From Pseudotabrizicola sediminis (lineage in GTDB: Bacteria > Pseudomonadota > Alphaproteobacteria > Rhodobacterales > Rhodobacteraceae): a stretch of DNA of 64,000 nt. Of this stretch, positions 46,501 through 54,480 are shown piece by piece; positions within the stretch are counted from its first letter, which is position 1; each line of letters begins with the position of its first letter. Below the pieces are notes generated by a model. The model searched no databases. It saw only the letters and a list, made by a program, of their open reading frames with translations, and was not told where the DNA came from. The translations under genes were made by a program, and so were the position numbers. The stretch is from positions 1-64,000 of the forward strand of contig NZ_RPEM01000004.1 of assembly GCF_004745575.1 (NCBI RefSeq). Reading direction: 5' to 3'.

Positions 46501-49500
46501 CGCCCCTTGCGCCATGCGGCGATGCTGGGCTGATCTGACAGCACCTCTTCCAGCACGACGTCCGCCGCATCGCCCGGCCCAAGGTCCAGCAGGCCCACCA
46601 GCACCCCCGGCACTTCACGCGGGATCACGCGCGCCGGGCCCAGCACCATGGCCTTTTCCGGGTAGGCAATGGCTTCACCCTTTACCTGTGCTGCACCTGT
46701 GGTCAGCACCGTGAGGCGGATCGGGCGGGGCAGGTTTTCCGCGGCCAGCGCCTGGCCCAGGAACAGCAGCGCATAGAACCCCTGTTCGATATTGCGGTGC
46801 AGGAAACTGGACCCGGGGCGGAAGGTTTCCTTGGCCGTCACCAGCCAGCCATGCACGATGCGGCTGGGGGCCATCCCCCGCGCCACCAGATCGCGGATCA
46901 GGCTGTCATAGCCTTCGCGGCCACGTTCGGGCGACAGGCGGTAATCGCCAGCTGCGTCGCGGGCAAAGGCATCGCCCGCGCGCACGCGTACCACCCGGTG
47001 CCCTGCTTGCGCCAGCCTGTCGGCTACGGTGGCGCACAGACCGGTGTCATCGGTGAAGATCAGCCAGGTTTCGGGCGCTGCTTCGGGCAGATCATCCAGA
47101 TCAAAACCTGCGGCCATGGGGCGCCAGTGCGGCATCCAGCCCCACTGCGTCAGGTCGTCAATGCGGGCGGGCGGGGCCTCGGCCTGTGTGTGCTGGGTTT
47201 CGGCGGGGGCGATGAAATAGGGTTTGCGCTGGAAGGCATATGTCGGCAGCGGCACGCGCTGGCGGGGCGCGTCGCCCCAGATCTGCCCCCAGTCGACCGC
47301 CACGCCGCAGGCCCAGAGCCGCGCCAGCGTGACCATGTGCCAGGCGTCATCCGGCATGGCCTGATCGGGGTGCCGCAGGGCCGGGATCACCTGACCAGAG
47401 GCTATGCCATTGGCCTGCGCCAGCGACGACAGCGCGCGGCCGGGCCCCATTTCCATGTACACCCGCCTGGGTTCGGCCATCAGCGTTGCCATGCAGGCCC
47501 GAAAATTTACCGTGCCGCGCAGGTGCTGCACCCAGTAGTCCGGGTCGGTTGCCTGCGCTGCTTTGAGTTCTGTGCCGGTGCGGTTGGAGATGATCGGCAA
47601 GGTCGGGGGCGACAGCGGGATGGAGCGGAGGTAATCGCCGAACCGCGCAAGGATCGGTTCCAGCATCGCGGAATGCGCGGCGATGTCGATGGCGATGCGC
47701 TGGGTTTCCACGCCCTCGGCAACCAGTTTCGCCGCGAGGTCAGCGAGGGCGCTGTCGGGGCCGGATACGACACAGAGATCGGGCGCATTCACCGAGGCGA
47801 TGTCGAGCGGGGCCGTGGCATCTTGAATATTATTGCCAAGATGAACGCCAAGGCGATCAAGGGCCGCGCGCAGGCCGGGTTCGGACAGCGGCACGGACAG
47901 CATGCCGCCCGGCGCGATGGTGTCGAACAGCGTGCCCCGCAGGTGGACGAGGCCGATGCAGTCGTCAAAGCTCATCACGCCCGCAAGGGCAGCGGCAGTG
48001 TTTTCGCCCATCGAATGGCCGATGAGGGCGGTGGGGGTGATGCCCCAGCTTTGGAACAGTTTGGCCAGTGCGTATTCGGTGATCATGATCAGCGGCAGCT
48101 GGACCGAGGGGCGTTTCAGTGCCTCGGTTGCGGCGGTTTCGGCCCCCGGTGCGGGCAGCCACAGGGCGCGGATGTTGTAGTCGAGTTTGGGCTCCAGCAC
48201 CGCGAGGCCACGATCCATCCAGTCGGCAAAGACCGGTTCGGTCTCGTACAGGTCGCGCGCCATTCCGGCATATTGCGCGCCGCCGCCGGGGAACATGAAG
48301 ATCACCTCCGGGTCGTCGCCCAGATGGTCGTGGGTGAAGACGCGGCGGGGGTCGTTGCTTTCGAGCAGGTCTGCCGCCTCGGCGTGGCTGCCCGCCACCA
48401 GCACCCGGCGTTTGTCAAAGGCGCGGCGGCCTTCCTTGAGGGTGAAGGCCACATCGGCCAGGGGCTGGTCGGGGTTTGCACGAAGATGCGCGGCCAGCCG
48501 GGTGGCGGCGTCATCCAGCGCGGCTTTGCTGCGGGCCGAGAGGACGAGCGGCTGGAAGGGCCAGTCGCTTTGCGCCGGTGCGGGGCGCAGCGGTGCCTGT
48601 TCCAGCACCGCATGGGCATTGGTGCCGCCGACGCCAAGGCTGTTCACGCCTGCACGCAGCACAGGTGCGGTCCACGCGGTCAGCCTGTCGTTCACGCGGA
48701 AGGGTGAGGTTTCGAAATCAATCGCCGGGTTCGGGGCGTCATAGCCGAGGCTGGGCGGCAGTTCGCGGTGGTGCAGGGCGAGGGCCACCTTGATCAGGCT
48801 GGCCACGCCCGCAGCCGTATCCAGATGGCCGATGTTGGTTTTCACAGAGCCGATGCGGCAGGTGCCCACCGCATCGGTGGTTTCACGGAAGGCGGCGGTC
48901 AGGGCCGCCACCTCGATCGGGTCGCCCAGATAGGTGCCGGTGCCGTGGCATTCGACATAGCTGACGGTGTCAGCCGTGACCCCGGCCACCGCCTGCGCCT
49001 CGGCGATGCAGCGGGCCTGACCGTCGACCGAAGGCGCGAGGTAGCCCGCCTTGGCCGCGCCATCATTGTTGACCGCCGAGCCCTTGATGATGGCCCAGAT
49101 GTGATCGCCATCGCGCAGCGCATCGACCGCGCGGCGCAGCACCACGCAGCCCGCGCCCGAGCCGAACACGGTGCCCTGCGCGCGGTGGTCAAAGGCATGG
49201 CAATGACCGTCGGGCGACAAGATCTCGCCCTCGGTATACAGATAGCCGCGCGCATGGGGCAGCTCGATGGTGACGCCGCCCGCCAGCGCCATGTCGCATT
49301 CGCCGTTCAGCAGGGCCTGTGCCGCGTAATGCACCGCAACAAGGCTGGTCGAACAGGCGGTCTGCACATTGATGCTTGGCCCTTTCAGATCAAGGATATG
49401 GCTGACGCGGGTGGCCAGAAAATCCTTGTCATTGCCGGTGTGGCGCAGCAGGAACATGCCGGTCTGATCGACCAGATCGCGGTGCGAGCAGAGGTTGAAA

Positions 49501-49910
49501 TAGAAATATGACCCCATGCCGCAGCCTGCCCAGACCCCGATGGGGCCGGGGAAGTTTTCCGGCGGATGGCCCGCATTTTCCAGTGCTTCCCAGGCGACCT
49601 CCAGAAACTGGCGGTGCTGGGGGTCGAGGATCGCGGCCTCTTTGGGGGAAAAGCCGAAGAACTCGGCGTCGAAGTGGTCGAACCTGTCCAGCACAGCCGC
49701 CGATGGCACGTAGTTCGGTTGTGCCATCCTGGCCGGAGATTCCCCGGCCGCCAGCAGATCGGCCTCGTCCAGCACCCGGATCGATTCCACCCCGTCCCGA
49801 AGATTGCGCCAATAGGTGCCAATGTCTTCGGCACCCGGCAGATGTGCGGCCATGCCGACGATCGCGATGTCGGTGTCGGACAGGTCGGATGGCAATGGAA
49901 GATCGGGCAT
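43518..49910 (-). CDS. type I polyketide synthase: KS-AT-KR-DH-ACP-TE
   Basis: 2130 residues. KS (about 12-437) has C186 in TACSTS, H322 in CHGTGT and H362 in NIGHLD. AT (about 537-870) has S633 in GHSMGE; the downstream specificity region reads IAAHS, not the usual HAFH or YASH, so malonyl use is likely but not certain. KR (about 925-1365) has GGFGGIG (1165-1171), S1310/S1311 and Y1324-x3-N1328. A DH-like domain follows (about 1390-1660) with H1409...G...P1419 and D1576 in HPALTD. ACP has S1790 in LGGHSL; TE (about 1870-2115) has S1940 in GGFSGG and H2094. The KR-before-DH order is uncommon. Only 11 residues precede the KS, so docking must use a short N terminus. The TE makes this the terminal module, acting after the NRPS. 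Confidence 0.95.
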   Translation of the reverse strand: MPDLPLPSDLSDTDIAIVGMAAHLPGAEDIGTYWRNLRDGVESIRVLDEADLLAAGESPARMAQPNYVPSAAVLDRFDHFDAEFFGFSPKEAAILDPQHRQFLEVAWEALENAGHPPENFPGPIGVWAGCGMGSYFYFNLCSHRDLVDQTGMFLLRHTGNDKDFLATRVSHILDLKGPSINVQTACSTSLVAVHYAAQALLNGECDMALAGGVTIELPHARGYLYTEGEILSPDGHCHAFDHRAQGTVFGSGAGCVVLRRAVDALRDGDHIWAIIKGSAVNNDGAAKAGYLAPSVDGQARCIAEAQAVAGVTADTVSYVECHGTGTYLGDPIEVAALTAAFRETTDAVGTCRIGSVKTNIGHLDTAAGVASLIKVALALHHRELPPSLGYDAPNPAIDFETSPFRVNDRLTAWTAPVLRAGVNSLGVGGTNAHAVLEQAPLRPAPAQSDWPFQPLVLSARSKAALDDAATRLAAHLRANPDQPLADVAFTLKEGRRAFDKRRVLVAGSHAEAADLLESNDPRRVFTHDHLGDDPEVIFMFPGGGAQYAGMARDLYETEPVFADWMDRGLAVLEPKLDYNIRALWLPAPGAETAATEALKRPSVQLPLIMITEYALAKLFQSWGITPTALIGHSMGENTAAALAGVMSFDDCIGLVHLRGTLFDTIAPGGMLSVPLSEPGLRAALDRLGVHLGNNIQDATAPLDIASVNAPDLCVVSGPDSALADLAAKLVAEGVETQRIAIDIAAHSAMLEPILARFGDYLRSIPLSPPTLPIISNRTGTELKAAQATDPDYWVQHLRGTVNFRACMATLMAEPRRVYMEMGPGRALSSLAQANGIASGQVIPALRHPDQAMPDDAWHMVTLARLWACGVAVDWGQIWGDAPRQRVPLPTYAFQRKPYFIAPAETQHTQAEAPPARIDDLTQWGWMPHWRPMAAGFDLDDLPEAAPETWLIFTDDTGLCATVADRLAQAGHRVVRVRAGDAFARDAAGDYRLSPERGREGYDSLIRDLVARGMAPSRIVHGWLVTAKETFRPGSSFLHRNIEQGFYALLFLGQALAAENLPRPIRLTVLTTGAAQVKGEAIAYPEKAMVLGPARVIPREVPGVLVGLLDLGPGDAADVVLEEVLSDQPSIAAWRKGRRYASGLRAVALPRGGFDLPKGAHVLITGGFGGIGLTVAEDLIRRFGVRITLIARRALPDRTGWPAVLAKASPGDPLARRILALQRLEGLGGQVLVARADVANVDEMQAAKVAGEARFGPVHAVIHAAGVVDDGPLLTKSPAEVEEVFAPKLHGTQVLERLFPDGSIALLVLFSSTSTVTGPAGQIDYVAANEYLNAYAKHRAGGKTRVVALNWGIWQGVGMAAEALADRTGRPESPRQPINAQMLDEAGFDRHGNRVFHASYATDRWVVDQHRTRDGTALIPGTGYLEVMAEAWAAQGETDAFEIRDLTFFRALDIANAPRPVRARLQRSDEGYGFDLHSGLMAKGRTGWLHHASARLLPLAEVAPRIDVAAIAARLPQPETGDGLRSPQEAHLNFGARWRVLRSRAIGAGEGLAHLALPEAYRHEPDEGWRIHPALTDLATGWAMGLIDGYRPDHLWVPVSYARVRVYRPLPARIISHMRTAAPNTLNTAARGTAVFDITLATPEGEVCIEVQGFTIHRLDGGLTLTAPNPRSLEFDAPQPRATSAAEDRLLHAFSQGIRPSEGAEAFARAVALGHSQIIVSSLDLPALIRAADVVDAARGAATSFERPDLDSDYVEPRNDIERTLVGFWQDLLGVAQVGVNDSFFDLGGHSLIAVRLFAMVKKAYRTDFPISVLFEAPTIAACAALIEAQIGPQDTRDATPTAKPAPRRFTHIVPMHKGEGRGEGGAKTPFFLVAGMFGNVLNLRHLAQLLGGDRPFYGLQARGLYGDARPHDDFADAARDYIAEMRQVQSHGPYLLGGFSGGGLIAWEIARQLEAAGEQVPLVVLLDTPVPLRPTLSKADKLMIRAAELRAEGPGFFARWWREKQAWKAAQGAASTDEGAFHNAAIEAAFRAALPRYAMAPRQGAVVLFRPPLDKRWQVTGGRWVSAAREVVMPDNDLAQFAPALQVIEVPGDHDSMVLEPNVRVLSARMRAVIEGVDGPAPRQLEQAAE

Positions 49911-49987
49911 GATGGGCGTACTCGGGGGGCGCAGGCTGGTGCTTTGGCTATGGACAAAACTTGGCTAAAATAAGGTAGTTGGTGGGG

Positions 49988-51280
49988 TCAGCCCGGACCG
50001 AAGGGGGCGGGTTTTGGCCGGTCGGGGGTCATGACCCAGCGATAGATGTCAAGGATCTGCGCGGCCTTGCGGTCCCATGTGAACAGCGCCTGCACCCGGG
50101 CCAGTGCGGCCTGACCCTTTTGCGCCACCTCGTCCGGATGGTCAACGCAATGGGCCAGCCGTGCGGCCAGCCCGGCAATCACCCCTGCGCGCCCGGTGAT
50201 CGGGACTTTCCATCCGGTCGCATCGGTGACCAGTTCGGTGGGGCCTGCATAATCGACCACGATGGGGGCAAGGCCCAGCGCCATTGCCTCCAGCACCACA
50301 CCGCCGCCGAACTCGCGGATCGACGGAAAGGCCAGCAGCTGACAGCGCGCCGCGATGTGCTGCACCTGCGCGTGATCCTGCCAGCCGTGAAAGACAACCG
50401 CCGCGCCAAATTCGGCGGCCTGGGCGCGCAGGGCGGGCATCTGGTCGCCATCGCCGATGATATCCAGCGCCAGCCTGCCGCTGCGCAGCAGGGGGGCGGC
50501 GGCACTGATCAGCATATCGACGCCTTTGAGCGGCACCAGACGCCCGATGAAGCAGGCGCGCATCGGCCCCGGGCCGTTGTGGCGGGCAAGGGTATTGAAC
50601 CGCGCCGGGTCCACCGCGTTTTCGGGCAGATAAATCACCCGGCCGTGATGCGCCGCTGGAATCTCACGCAGCGTCTGCCGTGATCCGGCCAGAATGGCAT
50701 CGGCGCGCAGGGTGCCCTGCCGCCCCGGCAATGCCCGGTAAAGCCCACGCACCTGCGACAGCCATTCGCGCTCGCGCGCCATCTCGGCCTGAAACCCCTT
50801 GGGCCAGGGCACGCCGCCGTTGATCGGCCCCAGCACGAAGGGCACGCCCGCGCGGCGGCATTTCGCGGCAATGGGGCTTTGCTGCACCGGGGAAAGTGGC
50901 GTGATCCGGTGCACCACATCATAGCGCCCGGCGCAGATCTCTTTTCCAAAGCGCTGCCACACCAGATGTTCAAAATATGGATAGCTGATCGTGGCCACCG
51001 CCTGCTGAATCGTCCAGCCGCCGCGCCCGCCGGTCAGGAAGGTGCCCAGCTTCCACAAGGGCCGCGCGAGGGCTTCGGAATCGATGGCGGTAAAGTCCAC
51101 CCCTTCCACCAGCCCGGCGCGCAGGATGGCGTCGCGGTTGCGCACCTGTGTCACCAGATGCACATCGGCCACCCGGGCCAATGCCCGCGCCAAAGACCAG
51201 CCGACCAGCGGCACCGACACCCAGTCCGGGTTCGCCGCCTCGGCCAGCAACAGCACGCGCGGGCGGAGTCCGGCGGTCAT
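49988..51280 (-). CDS. GT4-family glycosyltransferase
   Basis: A 430-residue GT-B enzyme. The N-terminal half starts RVLLLAEAANPDWVSVPLVGWSLARAL. The C-terminal half has FIGRLVPLKGVDMLISA, LDIIGDGDQMPALRA and the donor-binding EFGGGVVLEAMALGLAPIVVDYAGPTEL, containing the E-x7-E motif. Its ATG overlaps the stop of the polymerase/ligase gene (ATGA), and it ends about 77 bases before the PKS start. It therefore links polysaccharide genes and the PKS in one run. Sugar and acceptor are unknown. Confidence 0.92.
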   Translation of the reverse strand: MTAGLRPRVLLLAEAANPDWVSVPLVGWSLARALARVADVHLVTQVRNRDAILRAGLVEGVDFTAIDSEALARPLWKLGTFLTGGRGGWTIQQAVATISYPYFEHLVWQRFGKEICAGRYDVVHRITPLSPVQQSPIAAKCRRAGVPFVLGPINGGVPWPKGFQAEMAREREWLSQVRGLYRALPGRQGTLRADAILAGSRQTLREIPAAHHGRVIYLPENAVDPARFNTLARHNGPGPMRACFIGRLVPLKGVDMLISAAAPLLRSGRLALDIIGDGDQMPALRAQAAEFGAAVVFHGWQDHAQVQHIAARCQLLAFPSIREFGGGVVLEAMALGLAPIVVDYAGPTELVTDATGWKVPITGRAGVIAGLAARLAHCVDHPDEVAQKGQAALARVQALFTWDRKAAQILDIYRWVMTPDRPKPAPFGPG

Positions 51281-52686
51281 ATCACCGTCCGCCCGGGCGG
51301 CAGGGCGTGGCCCATCGCCTGACGGCGCGCCACCTTCCACGCGCTGCGCAGCGTCTCGGCATGGCCCAGCACCGCGCCTGCCATCAGCCAGGTAAACGGG
51401 ATCAGCGTGTCATTGGGCAGCAGATCCACCAGATTGACCGCCAGCAGAAGCACCACCGCAGCGGCAAAGGGCGACAACAGTGCGGCAGGCTGGCGCAACG
51501 CCTCGCGCGCCATCAGGCCGACGGGCAGGGCCAGCAGGCCAAATTCCGCAAGGTAACCCGCCCAACCGAAGGTGCCCAGGGTAATGATCCAGCCGCCATC
51601 GGCGATCACGTTGATCTGCCCGCTGACCGGGTCATGCAGGAACCCGCGCCCGTAAAGGCCCCAGCCAAACCAAGGTCGTTCGGCCGCACGGTTCAGGAGC
51701 AGCTCTTCGTTGGTGATCCGGAACGCCAGCGATGCCCCGCGTTCCGCGTTCAGCCCGGTGGCAAAGGTCAGGATATCCTGCACCGGCACCAGATGCAGCC
51801 CGCGCAGCAGCGGATAGGTGATCACCACCGCAACCATCAGCCCGGCGAACAGAATCTGCAACCGGCGCGGCACGATCAGCACCAGCGGGGCCAGCAGCAG
51901 CGCATAGACAACCGGCCCGGCGCTGCGGCAAAGCAACAGCACCACAAACAGATAGACCGCTGCCAGCAAGGCCCCGGGCCGTGACGTGGCAGGCCCCACC
52001 CGCAGCAGCGTCACGGCCGCGACGAAACACATCATCGCAAAGAACGCGACCCACAGCCCGTGCGGCATGAAGACAAAGGGCCGGAAGCCGCCAAACCGGA
52101 TCGCCTGACTGAAATCATGCTGGAAATAGCCATAGATCCGCAGGTTCAGCTGTGGCGACATCCGCGCCTCATAGAGCATCGGCAGCGAATAGATCAGCCC
52201 GGCGATCACCAGCGCCACCACGATGGCGCGCATCGCCTGTTCGCTTGCCAGATACCGGCGCGCCAGAAAGAACGGCACCAGCGCAATCGCCTGATTGGCC
52301 ACAACCGCCACACTGTCATAGATCCGCAGCGCCTGCAGCCGGGACGCCTGAAACCAGATCTCGTCGCTGTTGGTCAGCACCGTGGCAAACGGGCTGAGGA
52401 GATACAGCACGATCAACCCGCGCCCGATACGCGATGCGGGCAAAACACCGACCCTGTGTCGCAGCAAAAACAGCACGGCCGCCAGCGCCGCCAGACCGCC
52501 GACCGCATCCTTGTCGATGCCCGGCACCACCGGCAGGTCAAGCGCGATGACCGGCGGCAGCAGCATATAGGCACCCAGCACGGACCAGATCAGCGCGCGT
52601 GCCGGATCCAGTTTCGTGAACAGGATCCACGAAACCACCGGCCACAGGGCCAGCATCAGATAGGCAAGCGTGTTTGCAATGGGCAT
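51277..52686 (-). CDS. O-antigen ligase/polymerase-like polytopic membrane protein
   Basis: The 469-residue protein has roughly 10-12 hydrophobic helices and a large periplasmic loop (about 290-390) containing the family-like RPWFGWGLYGRGFLHDP segment, as in Wzy_C proteins that ligate or polymerise polysaccharide on the outer face of the inner membrane. The start at 52686 places the first helix (TLAYLMLALWPVVSWILF) at the N terminus; in-frame codons further upstream encode an unlikely basic leader. It is the first gene of the minus-strand run that continues into the PKS and NRPS. Confidence 0.85.
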   Translation of the reverse strand: MPIANTLAYLMLALWPVVSWILFTKLDPARALIWSVLGAYMLLPPVIALDLPVVPGIDKDAVGGLAALAAVLFLLRHRVGVLPASRIGRGLIVLYLLSPFATVLTNSDEIWFQASRLQALRIYDSVAVVANQAIALVPFFLARRYLASEQAMRAIVVALVIAGLIYSLPMLYEARMSPQLNLRIYGYFQHDFSQAIRFGGFRPFVFMPHGLWVAFFAMMCFVAAVTLLRVGPATSRPGALLAAVYLFVVLLLCRSAGPVVYALLLAPLVLIVPRRLQILFAGLMVAVVITYPLLRGLHLVPVQDILTFATGLNAERGASLAFRITNEELLLNRAAERPWFGWGLYGRGFLHDPVSGQINVIADGGWIITLGTFGWAGYLAEFGLLALPVGLMAREALRQPAALLSPFAAAVVLLLAVNLVDLLPNDTLIPFTWLMAGAVLGHAETLRSAWKVARRQAMGHALPPGRTVI

Positions 52687-52891
52687 CTGTGTCTGGCTGT
52701 CTGTATTCTGCGGGCCGCGATAGCACGGATCGGCCCGACTGTCTTGCCATCGCTTCGCGGCGCGACCGCGCCTTGAATGCGGCGCTGAAAGGGCATGGCG
52801 GGAGACGCGGCGCGGCAGGTGGCCTTGTGTGGCATCATGCTCTATACAGCAAAGCCTTGCAGCCTTTTGCGCTGTGGAAAGGGCAAAGATC

Positions 52892-53494
52892 ATGCTTTGG
52901 GAAATCCGGACGCACATGAAACCGGCGCTGGGGATCATCGACCTGATCCCCAACATCCATCGCACCCCGGCGCTGGCCGCGCTGCGCCGTGCCGTGCTGG
53001 AAGGACGGCCCGCCACGTTCCGCATGTCGGATGAGGACAGGGAACTGGCCTTTCACGACGCCCATGTGCAGCTGACCTCGCCCATCGGCGCGCGTGTGCT
53101 GAAGGTGCTGCATGATGCGGGACATCTGAAGCTGAAGAAACCACCAGCCAAAACCCTGCCCGCGCTGGAGGCCTATATTGCCACCGAACCGGTGTTTCGC
53201 GCCGATGTTGCGCGCATTCTGGCGGCTGAGGAGGCAAAGCGCCTGCGTCTGGCCGACATCATCGCCGATCCGGCCTGTGCCCGGCCGGAAGAGCTTGATC
53301 CCTACCTGATCGACAAGGTGATCTCGTATCACCTTGGCCACGCCGCAACCGGGACGATAGAGATTGCCGGTCTGCCCTGCCACCGCAGCCGCAGCCCCGG
53401 CGACCCCGCAGACGCCGACCGCTACCGCGCCGAAGACCGCATGCTGTGCTGGTGGACCGACAGCAACGGGCAGCGACAGGGCGAGGCCGGATGA
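52892..53494 (+). CDS. protein of unknown function, about 200 residues
   Basis: No family recognised. The product is soluble, mostly helical and charged, without signal peptide. Features are PALGIIDLIPNIHRTPALAAL at the N terminus and a middle segment FHDAHVQLTSPIGARVLKVLHDAGHLKL that could form a helix-turn-helix-like unit. Near the C terminus a CHRSRSPG...CWW segment carries two cysteines. It is divergent from the polysaccharide polymerase gene and convergent with the BLUF gene. Starts at 52892 or 52916 are both possible. Its position invites a regulatory role, but nothing proves one. Confidence 0.65.
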   Translation: MLWEIRTHMKPALGIIDLIPNIHRTPALAALRRAVLEGRPATFRMSDEDRELAFHDAHVQLTSPIGARVLKVLHDAGHLKLKKPPAKTLPALEAYIATEPVFRADVARILAAEEAKRLRLADIIADPACARPEELDPYLIDKVISYHLGHAATGTIEIAGLPCHRSRSPGDPADADRYRAEDRMLCWWTDSNGQRQGEAG

Positions 53495-53528
53495 CGGGCT
53501 AAGCCGGTGACGGGCTGGCCGGGTATGC

Positions 53529-53987
53529 TCAGGTCAGGATCGGCCCGCCATAGCGCATCATGCCGAACCTGAAGCGGTTGTACATCTGACGGGTCAAGGC
53601 CAGGGCGACGGGCTCGTTTGCCGCGCTCCCCCCGGCCAGGCGCAGCAACCGGGTCAGACAGTCTTGCGCCGGACCTTTGTAACCATACAGCGGGTCTGGC
53701 CCGGCATATCCCATGGCCCAGTGCGAAAACACCCGTTCGTCCACCGGCTGGTTCCAAAGCCGCAGCACGCCGACATGGCGGGTGTCGCCAAGAATGCGCA
53801 TGTAGCAGCGTTCAACAGCGCACCTTTCGCCTTCCAGAACCTGAAAGAACGACTGATCGTGGTACAGCATAACCCCAGTGATGCCGTCACGGGTGTTGTT
53901 GCGCACAGACACCTCCAGCAGGTCGGCGAGGCGATCAGGGCAGAGCGGCTCGGGCGCGGCGCTGGTATAGGCAAGGTGATGAAACAT
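53529..53987 (-). CDS. BLUF-domain blue-light photoreceptor (short type)
   Basis: A 152-residue flavin photoreceptor. The key residues match AppA by spacing: Y7 (LAYTS), N31, Q49 (FFQVLEG) and W90 (FSHWAMG). Also conserved are GITGVMLYHDQSFFQVLEG and YMRILGDTRHVGVLRL. The extra C-terminal ~50 residues are helical and have no output enzyme domain, so it would act by protein contact, as in PixD/BlrB-type proteins. The ATG at 53987 begins the BLUF fold. It lies between the NRPS/PKS-polysaccharide run and the second polysaccharide gene set, so light control of one of them is conceivable. Confidence 0.93.
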   Translation of the reverse strand: MFHHLAYTSAAPEPLCPDRLADLLEVSVRNNTRDGITGVMLYHDQSFFQVLEGERCAVERCYMRILGDTRHVGVLRLWNQPVDERVFSHWAMGYAGPDPLYGYKGPAQDCLTRLLRLAGGSAANEPVALALTRQMYNRFRFGMMRYGGPILT

Positions 53988-54332
53988 TCTGGACCGTGGT
54001 TTTTCTTCTGACTGTCTGGATCTGGCGCAGCGGAGCTGACCAAAAGGGGGCTGATGCAGGCACCATGGATGGCACCACCCGCCGCCCCGGAACGCCCGGG
54101 TGCGGTTTCGGGCCGAATAGGGCATTCCCCCTGAGGATCTTCGCGGCACGATTGGGTGCCTGTTTGCCTGTGCTGGATCTACACGACCCTGTTCTTTGCT
54201 GTTTGCGAGGCGCATGACGGGCTTTTAACCTATGTATAGGATAAATGATTTGATCCAGATCAGTCTGATCCGGCATCCGATGACCCATTTCGGACATCGA
54301 GAATTCTACTGGTCAAGGGCACGGTCAAAGTG

Positions 54333-54347
54333 TTAACAAATTCTTAA
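54333..54347 (+). promoter_or_regulatory. CtrA-type binding site TTAA-N7-TTAA
   Basis: The sequence TTAA-CAAATTC-TTAA matches the full alphaproteobacterial CtrA consensus with exact 7-base spacing, about 135 bases before the GT26 start. CtrA often controls surface-polysaccharide and motility genes in Rhodobacterales. The match is seen; binding is inferred. Confidence 0.55.
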
Positions 54348-54439
54348 CACACAAAAGCCAACCCCCTGAAATTAAAAGGATCAGACCCTTGTAATAAAAG
54401 GGAAAACCTCGTTTCCGTCCATTTTCCGCCTTGCCCGTC

Positions 54440-54454
54440 GCCTTGACACAAGGC
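54440..54454. promoter_or_regulatory. inverted repeat near the GT26 start, candidate operator
   Basis: GCCTT-GACAC-AAGGC, 5-bp arms with a 5-base centre, 26 bases before the GTG start; the centre also contains TTGACA. It could be a repressor site or a hairpin in the leader. Confidence 0.3.
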
Positions 54455-54480
54455 CCGGGCAACTCTCGAAAGCCCGACGC

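Larger units (their letters stand above)
53988..54480. other. 493-bp intergenic region upstream of the GT26 gene
   Basis: It separates the divergent BLUF and GT26 genes. Part of it (about 54225-54420) is AT-rich. It holds an inverted repeat CCTAT-GT-ATAGG (54229-54240), a perfect CtrA-type box (54333-54347) and GCCTT-GACAC-AAGGC (54440-54454) near the GT26 start. I see no gene with a credible ribosome site. The density of palindromes suggests a regulated promoter. Confidence 0.55.

Noticed and set aside
46797-48707. Plus-strand open frame of about 636 codons opposite the PKS KR/AT region
   Set aside because: Shadow of the PKS: no recognisable domain and composition typical of antisense frames.
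38018-49910. Siderophore cluster like that of Agrobacterium
   Set aside because: Although the LLM domain type occurs in such clusters, there is no TonB receptor, siderophore transporter, hydroxamate or catechol gene here, and only one NRPS and one PKS module.
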